Positions 59,589 to 64,000 of a stretch of 64,000 nt of DNA are shown one piece after another. Origin of the DNA: Loktanella sp. 5RATIMAR09 (GTDB lineage: Bacteria; Pseudomonadota; Alphaproteobacteria; Rhodobacterales; Rhodobacteraceae); the NCBI RefSeq assembly GCF_001419985.1, contig NZ_LJAL01000009.1:1-64000 (forward strand), written 5' to 3'. Numbering within the stretch: position 1 is the first letter of the stretch; every line of letters starts with the position of its first letter. A program made the translations under genes and the position numbers. The notes under the pieces were generated by a model that did no database searches, was not told where the DNA came from, and worked only from the letters and a program-made list of their open reading frames with translations.

Positions 59589-60257
59589 ATGTCGATAATT
59601 GCTGAAGCAGTGGCCGTTATTCCGGCCTTGTTCTCGGGCAGTGCGTGGGAGAAGCGCCAGGCATTCGATGCGGATGGCATGTGGCTCTTCTGTTTTGTCT
59701 ACACGGTTCTAGGCGGTCTTGCTGCGCATTACTTCTACAGATTCTTTCCTTTTATGGAGCGCCATCTGGAACGCACGATTTCTGTCGTGATGTATCTGAT
59801 TATTGCAGGCATCATCTGTTGGGGCGTGATTGACCGGTTTGTCTTTTCCAGCCAATGGTCCGGGTCGACGACGATCCCGCCGTTCCTGTTCATGGTCATG
59901 GCATGGTTTGCCTGCTCGTATAATGTGAAGCTGCGGACACACCTGAGCTTTAGCGAGTTCCGATCAAAGATGCCGCCAATCGGCCAGATGGTGACACTGA
60001 CATTGGATGCGGCCCTGTGGCTGGGGTTCTGCTGGATTGCGATTACCACGTCGCTGCGGTTCACCGCGTTGTCTGCGGATAACTTCCAATTGGTCGATGG
60101 CGTTGATGACGTCATGAAATGGTGGTTCTACACAACAATACCCATTGCTTTCACGCTTATGGCCGGTCGCGTGTTCGGAAACTGGATTGAAGACTGGAAT
60201 AACTACAAATCTGGTGACCAGATCATCAAACAAGCCGTCATCGGGGGGGACGTCTAA
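59589..60257 (+). CDS. TRAP transporter small membrane subunit, enlarged
   Basis: The 222-residue membrane protein lies between a DctP-type and a DctM-type gene, so it is the DctQ-position subunit. It is longer than the usual 160-180 residues. Hydrophobic spans are about 30-52, 64-84, 96-112, 136-156 and 172-190. The sequence lacks the ordinary DctQ consensus, so the call rests on position and topology. GGGGGAGA precedes the ATG; the stop overlaps the dctM start. Confidence 0.75.
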   Translation: MSIIAEAVAVIPALFSGSAWEKRQAFDADGMWLFCFVYTVLGGLAAHYFYRFFPFMERHLERTISVVMYLIIAGIICWGVIDRFVFSSQWSGSTTIPPFLFMVMAWFACSYNVKLRTHLSFSEFRSKMPPIGQMVTLTLDAALWLGFCWIAITTSLRFTALSADNFQLVDGVDDVMKWWFYTTIPIAFTLMAGRVFGNWIEDWNNYKSGDQIIKQAVIGGDV

Positions 60258-61615
60258 TGGCCGATAGTACATGGATTACACTTATTTCATTGGGCGTGAC
60301 GCTGTTCTTCATGCTCGGTACACCCGTTCTGCTGGTCATCTTCTACTGGGTCATCGGCATCAGTTTTGTCATCGACCTGCCTTTGGCGAATACTGGCAAC
60401 GAGCTGATCAACGTGTTCAGCAAGGGTTTTGCCCTGCTGGCGATGCCGCTCTTTATCCTGACGGGTGACCTGATCAACCAATCGGGGATTGCGCGACGAT
60501 TGTCGGATTTCGCTTATTCGGTGCTGGGATGGCTGCGCGGTGGTCTTGCAATGGCCTCGATTGCGGCCTGTGGTCTGTTTGCTGCGATCTCGGGGTCCAA
60601 CTCGGCGACAACCGCAACCATCGGTTCGATGCTTCACCCTGAAATGGTCAAGGGCAACTACGATGAACGCTTCTCGGCGGCGACTGCTGCTGCGGGGGGG
60701 ACCGTGGGGATCATCATTCCGCCGTCCATCATCTTCATCGTCTACGGCTTCTTGCTGAACCTGCCGATCTCTGACCTGTTTGTTGCGGGTATCATTCCGG
60801 GAGCCTTGATGGTTCTGGGCATGATGACCGCAGCTTTCATCATCTGCACGATCAACGGCTGGGGTGTTCTGATCGGCCTGTCGGTGTCGCGGATGATCAA
60901 GACAGGCATCGGCGCATGGTTGGGCTTCTTTGCCATCGGTCTGGTGCTGTGGGGCATCTACACCGGTAAGTTTTCGCCCACCGAGGCGGCAGGTGTGACC
61001 GTTGGTTTTTGTGTGTTTGTTGGTCTTGTGTCCTATCCACTCAACCGGATGATGGGCAGTGCGTCAGATGTTGCTGTAGAGCAAAAGAGCTATGCATCGA
61101 TGTTTGTTGTCGAAGGCTTTACCGTGCCACAGATCCCTTCGATCGTGTCCCGGTCTGCACAGATTTCGGGTATTCTCGTTCCGCTCATTGCGGTGTCGGT
61201 CGCGATGCAGCAGGTCATGTCATCCTTGGGTGCCAGAGACTTTATCGGTGAATTCGTGACCGGTATGGGGGGCTACTATGCGGTTCTGTTTACCTCTATG
61301 GCGATTGTTTTCGTGACCGGCATGATCCTCGAATCTCTGCCTGTGACGATCATTCTTGCACCGATCCTTGCGCCAATTGCAGCGTCTGTCGGCATTGATC
61401 CGATTCACTTTGCGGTTGTCTTTCTTGTTGGTGCATCCATCGGGTTTGTCACGCCGCCTTATGGTCTCAATCTCTACGTGGCCTCAGGTGTGACGGGTGT
61501 GCCCTATTTCCGGTTGTTGCGCTATATCGTGCCCTACCTTATTGCACTGATTGCAGTCTGGTTCTTTGTGGCGCTTGTTCCGGAAACTGCGCTCGCGATT
61601 TTGCCGGATAGATAA
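60257..61615 (+). CDS. TRAP transporter large permease subunit (DctM)
   Basis: The 452-residue DctM protein has about 12 hydrophobic segments. Motifs: GFALLAMPLFILTGDLINQSGIARRLSDFAYSVLGWLRGGLAMASIAACGLFAAISGSNSATTATIG (pieces across residues 54-118), GGTVGIIIPPSIIFIVYGF, and VTPPYGLNLYVASG near the end. It starts within the stop of the previous gene (TAATG). IclR follows 7 bases after. Confidence 0.94.
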   Translation: MADSTWITLISLGVTLFFMLGTPVLLVIFYWVIGISFVIDLPLANTGNELINVFSKGFALLAMPLFILTGDLINQSGIARRLSDFAYSVLGWLRGGLAMASIAACGLFAAISGSNSATTATIGSMLHPEMVKGNYDERFSAATAAAGGTVGIIIPPSIIFIVYGFLLNLPISDLFVAGIIPGALMVLGMMTAAFIICTINGWGVLIGLSVSRMIKTGIGAWLGFFAIGLVLWGIYTGKFSPTEAAGVTVGFCVFVGLVSYPLNRMMGSASDVAVEQKSYASMFVVEGFTVPQIPSIVSRSAQISGILVPLIAVSVAMQQVMSSLGARDFIGEFVTGMGGYYAVLFTSMAIVFVTGMILESLPVTIILAPILAPIAASVGIDPIHFAVVFLVGASIGFVTPPYGLNLYVASGVTGVPYFRLLRYIVPYLIALIAVWFFVALVPETALAILPDR

Positions 61616-61622
61616 TGTGACG

Positions 61623-62402
61623 ATGATTGACGACGACAATGATGAGGCCGCCGGCCAAATCCCGACCAATCTAAGGCTCTTGTTGCTCTTAGAAGAAGTC
61701 GCCAAGGCCGGTGTCCCTGTTACGCCGTCAGTCATCAACGAGACGATGAAGCTGCCGAAGCCGACGATCCACAGGCTCTTTGCCACGGCAGAAGCGGAAG
61801 GGTTCCTGCAACGCGACATTGACGGCCGGTCCTATAGCCCCGGCCGTCGGATGCGGATACTTTCGATCAACACCCTGTCGTCCGAGCGGATCAGAACCGT
61901 GCGCCTGGCAGTCCTGAAGTCCTTGGCACTGGCGGTTGGTGAAACATGCAACCTTGCGATCCCTGAACGCGAGGGAATGTTCTATCTCGACCGTGTGGAA
62001 ACCCATTGGCCGCTGCGCATACAGCTGCCTGTTGGCACAGAGGTCCCTTTTCACTGTACGGCCAGCGGAAAAATGTACCTTTCAACGCTGCGCCCCGATT
62101 ATCTTGACCGGTTTCTGAAAAACAACGAGTTGCGCCGGCAAACAGACAAGACAATCACCGACCCCGCGCTGCTGCGAGAAGAATTGGCAAAGACGCGGGA
62201 GCAGGGGTATGCCACGGATGACGAAGAATTCATGCCCGGTATGAGCGCCATTGCTGTGCCAATCCTCGATAACCGTGGCAGGCTTTTGTCGACACTCTCG
62301 ATACATGCGCCCGAACAACGGGTGCAGGTCGCGGAACTGACAAAACATCTCGAGACTTTGCGCGATGCCGCAGAAGAGTTGGCTGCGATTGCCGGACGGT
62401 GA
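61623..62402 (+). CDS. IclR-family transcriptional regulator
   Basis: The 259-residue regulator has an N-terminal winged helix (RLLLLLEEVAKAGVPVTPSVINETMKLPKPTIHRLFATAEAEGFL). An effector-binding domain follows (CNLAIPEREGMFYLDRVET, LPVGTEVPFHCTASGKMYLSTL, and YATDDEEFMPGMSAIAVPIL). ATG 61623 is chosen; GTG 61617 is possible. It follows the TRAP permease by 7 bases and probably controls the TRAP and GMC genes. Confidence 0.9.
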   Translation: MIDDDNDEAAGQIPTNLRLLLLLEEVAKAGVPVTPSVINETMKLPKPTIHRLFATAEAEGFLQRDIDGRSYSPGRRMRILSINTLSSERIRTVRLAVLKSLALAVGETCNLAIPEREGMFYLDRVETHWPLRIQLPVGTEVPFHCTASGKMYLSTLRPDYLDRFLKNNELRRQTDKTITDPALLREELAKTREQGYATDDEEFMPGMSAIAVPILDNRGRLLSTLSIHAPEQRVQVAELTKHLETLRDAAEELAAIAGR

Positions 62403-62496
62403 CCGCGGCTTACGGGCGCCGAAGAAAATGCGCCTTTGAACCTGAACCGGATTTGCGTCATATTCGGGTCAGCCAAAAAGACCAGGGATTCCCGAT

Positions 62497-63219
62497 ATGA
62501 CGCTTGCCGTCCCAAAGCTGCGTTCGTGCAATGATTGTCCGATTCGCTATAGTGCTGTCTGTTCCAAATGTGAGCCGGATGAATTGGAGCAGCTGGAAGA
62601 GATCAAATATTACCGGACATATGCGGCCGGCCAGCCGATCTTTTTTGGCGGCGACCCGCTGGAATTTGTGGGTTCGGTTGTATCGGGCGTTGCCAGTCTG
62701 ATGCGCACCTTGCCCGATGGCCGCGTGCAGATGGTGGGTTTGCTGTTACCTGGTGATTTTCTGGGCCGTCCCAATCGCGACACGATTGACTGCGATGTGG
62801 TTGCCGAAACCGATGTGATGCTGTGCTGTTTCCGACGTAAACCGTTTGAAAAGGTAATCGACGACACCCCGCATGTGGGCCAGCGTCTGCTTGAAATGAC
62901 TTTGGACGAGTTGGATGCAGCCCGTGAGTGGATGCTGGTGCTGGGCCGCAAGACGGCGCGCGAAAAAATCGCGTCCTTGCTGCATATGATAGCTGTACGC
63001 ATGGCATCGCTGAAGCCCGGCGAGACAGCAGAGACGACATTCACCTTGCCGATCACCCGCGAGACCATGGCCAACTATCTGGGCCTGACGATTGAGACGG
63101 TCAGTCGCCAGATGTCGGCGTTGAAAAAGGACGGCTTTATCGCCTTTGACGAACGTCGTGACATTCGCGTGCCCGATCTGGATGCGTTGAAGGCTGAAAC
63201 AGGTGAAGAAAGCTACTAG
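62497..63219 (+). CDS. fnrL: FnrL-type oxygen-sensing Crp/Fnr regulator
   Basis: The 240-residue Fnr-type activator senses oxygen through a [4Fe-4S] cluster. The N-terminal cysteines are Cys11, 14, 22 and 25 (CNDCPIRYSAVCSKC), with Cys99 (TIDCDV) as the likely fourth ligand. The cyclic-nucleotide-like beta roll runs from about 30 to 140 (VVSGVASLMRTLPDGRVQMVGLLLPGDFLGRP), then a dimer helix. The HTH is ITRETMANYLGLTIETVSRQMSALKKDG. In Rhodobacterales FnrL switches on anaerobic respiration and tetrapyrrole genes. I saw no clear FNR box at its own promoter. Confidence 0.93.
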   Translation: MTLAVPKLRSCNDCPIRYSAVCSKCEPDELEQLEEIKYYRTYAAGQPIFFGGDPLEFVGSVVSGVASLMRTLPDGRVQMVGLLLPGDFLGRPNRDTIDCDVVAETDVMLCCFRRKPFEKVIDDTPHVGQRLLEMTLDELDAAREWMLVLGRKTAREKIASLLHMIAVRMASLKPGETAETTFTLPITRETMANYLGLTIETVSRQMSALKKDGFIAFDERRDIRVPDLDALKAETGEESY

Positions 63220-63247
63220 TCACACTGCCAGCCCCGTGCGCGAAAAC

Positions 63248-64000
63248 CTAGCGCGACATCAAGATAGGCAGGTCCGCCAGTTCCAGCAAATCGCGCGTCG
63301 CGCCGCCAAAGACCGCTTCGCGCAGGCGTGAGTGGCTATAGGCGCCGCTGACGATCATTTTGGCACCTACTTCTTTCGCGCGCCGCAACAGAATGTCACC
63401 AATATGCGGTTCGGTCTTGGCCAGAACGGCGACTTCGGATTTTGTGCCGTGCCGCATCAGGTATTGTGCCATCGCCCCACCCGGATCAGAACGGTCTGCG
63501 GCGTGCATCGGCGGATCAATGATGCAAATATCGGTAATGTCGGCTTGTTCCAGAAGCGGCATGGCCGCACGTGCCGCTGCCAGTGCTTCAGCCCCGTCGT
63601 TCCAGCCCATCAGCACATGACCGCCTGCATCAGGCGCTTTGCAGCCTTTGGGAATCATCAAAACGGGGCGTTCGGCAGAAAAAAGGCAGGCCTCGACAAG
63701 GGGCGCGGTCTCGGGGTTGTCCTGATAGGGGCGGGGTAGCACCACAAGATCAGAGAACCGCAGCTTGCGGGCCAGATAGCCCGTAAGGGCAGGGCCCTGA
63801 ACGGTGGCGGCCTGTGATGACCAGCGAACAACTTCGCCGCGCATCCGGTCGGTCAGCCATGCTTCGATGGTCGCACGCTCGGCCATGGCATCACTGGTCT
63901 GTTGCGCCACCATCAACGCCTCGGAGCCCAGATAGTAGTTGTATGTTTCAGTATGGCTGATCGTTACGACATAAATGTCCAGATGTGCATCCATCCGGTC
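63248..64000 (-). CDS. Universal stress protein (UspA family), N-terminus outside window
   Basis: At least 250 residues of a two-part Usp protein are seen. The ATG at 63994 is probably internal, because DR-MDAHLDIYVVTISHTE reads through it and the usual N-terminal strand and preceding helix are missing. The C-terminal half has HVLMGWNDGAEALAAARAAMPLLEQAD and GAKMIVSGAYSHSRLREAVFGGATRDLLELADLPILMSR, the family ATP-binding pattern (G-x2-G-x8-G-S/T type). Function is stress survival; often linked to Fnr genes in this group. Confidence 0.85.
   Translation of the reverse strand, partial: DRMDAHLDIYVVTISHTETYNYYLGSEALMVAQQTSDAMAERATIEAWLTDRMRGEVVRWSSQAATVQGPALTGYLARKLRFSDLVVLPRPYQDNPETAPLVEACLFSAERPVLMIPKGCKAPDAGGHVLMGWNDGAEALAAARAAMPLLEQADITDICIIDPPMHAADRSDPGGAMAQYLMRHGTKSEVAVLAKTEPHIGDILLRRAKEVGAKMIVSGAYSHSRLREAVFGGATRDLLELADLPILMSR

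Overview
The window reads as chromosomal DNA of an alphaproteobacterium of the order Rhodobacterales, most likely the marine Roseobacter group. The evidence is the gene order tuf, tRNA-Trp, secE, nusG, rplKA, rplJL, rpoBC, together with an FnrL-type regulator, two TRAP transporters, a class II (B12-dependent) ribonucleotide reductase, a Hint_2-domain protein, DUF1489 and hisS-hisZ-hisG. I see no phage, insertion sequence, integrase or CRISPR array.

Layout. Positions 1-17,080 hold the transcription/translation block: the tuf 3' end, tRNA-Trp, secE, nusG, rplK, rplA, rplJ, rplL, rpoB and rpoC. It is interrupted by lineage-specific genes: a CatB-like acetyltransferase and a DUF374 protein after tuf, a sulfotransferase-like protein between tRNA-Trp and secE, and two small membrane proteins on the minus strand between rplA and rplJ. 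Two copies of a 40-bp palindrome lie after tuf and between rpoB and rpoC. Positions 17,181-24,352 carry a LysR regulator and a plus-strand catabolic operon: a DUF1445 protein, a TRAP transporter (P, Q, M) and the three 5-oxoprolinase subunits PxpABC. Then come ettA and a secreted PilJ-domain protein on the minus strand.

Positions 27,408-36,546 are one minus-strand operon, xdhABC followed by a BMP-family ABC transporter, which pairs purine uptake with hypoxanthine/xanthine oxidation. A perfect inverted repeat lies in its leader. Next are an ArsR gene with a SRPBCC partner broken by an in-frame TAG, dnaE, a small hypothetical gene, a Hint_2 protein, a SH3-type secreted protein, slyX, the hisS-hisZ-hisG operon, a YkgJ-like cysteine-cluster protein, an acyl-CoA synthetase and a DUF1489 protein.

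Positions 50,279-56,083 form a B12 island. nrdJ, which needs adenosylcobalamin, runs tail to tail into a minus-strand operon (DUF1636 protein, ABC ATPase, binding protein, permease) that is preceded by a cobalamin riboswitch. Two NrdR-box-like sites spaced 31 bp apart lie upstream of nrdJ. Positions 56,181-62,402 hold a small membrane protein, a GMC oxidoreductase, a second TRAP transporter whose binding protein has a twin-arginine signal, and an IclR regulator: a probable uptake and oxidation locus for an unidentified alcohol-like substrate. The window ends with fnrL and the 3' part of a universal stress protein gene.
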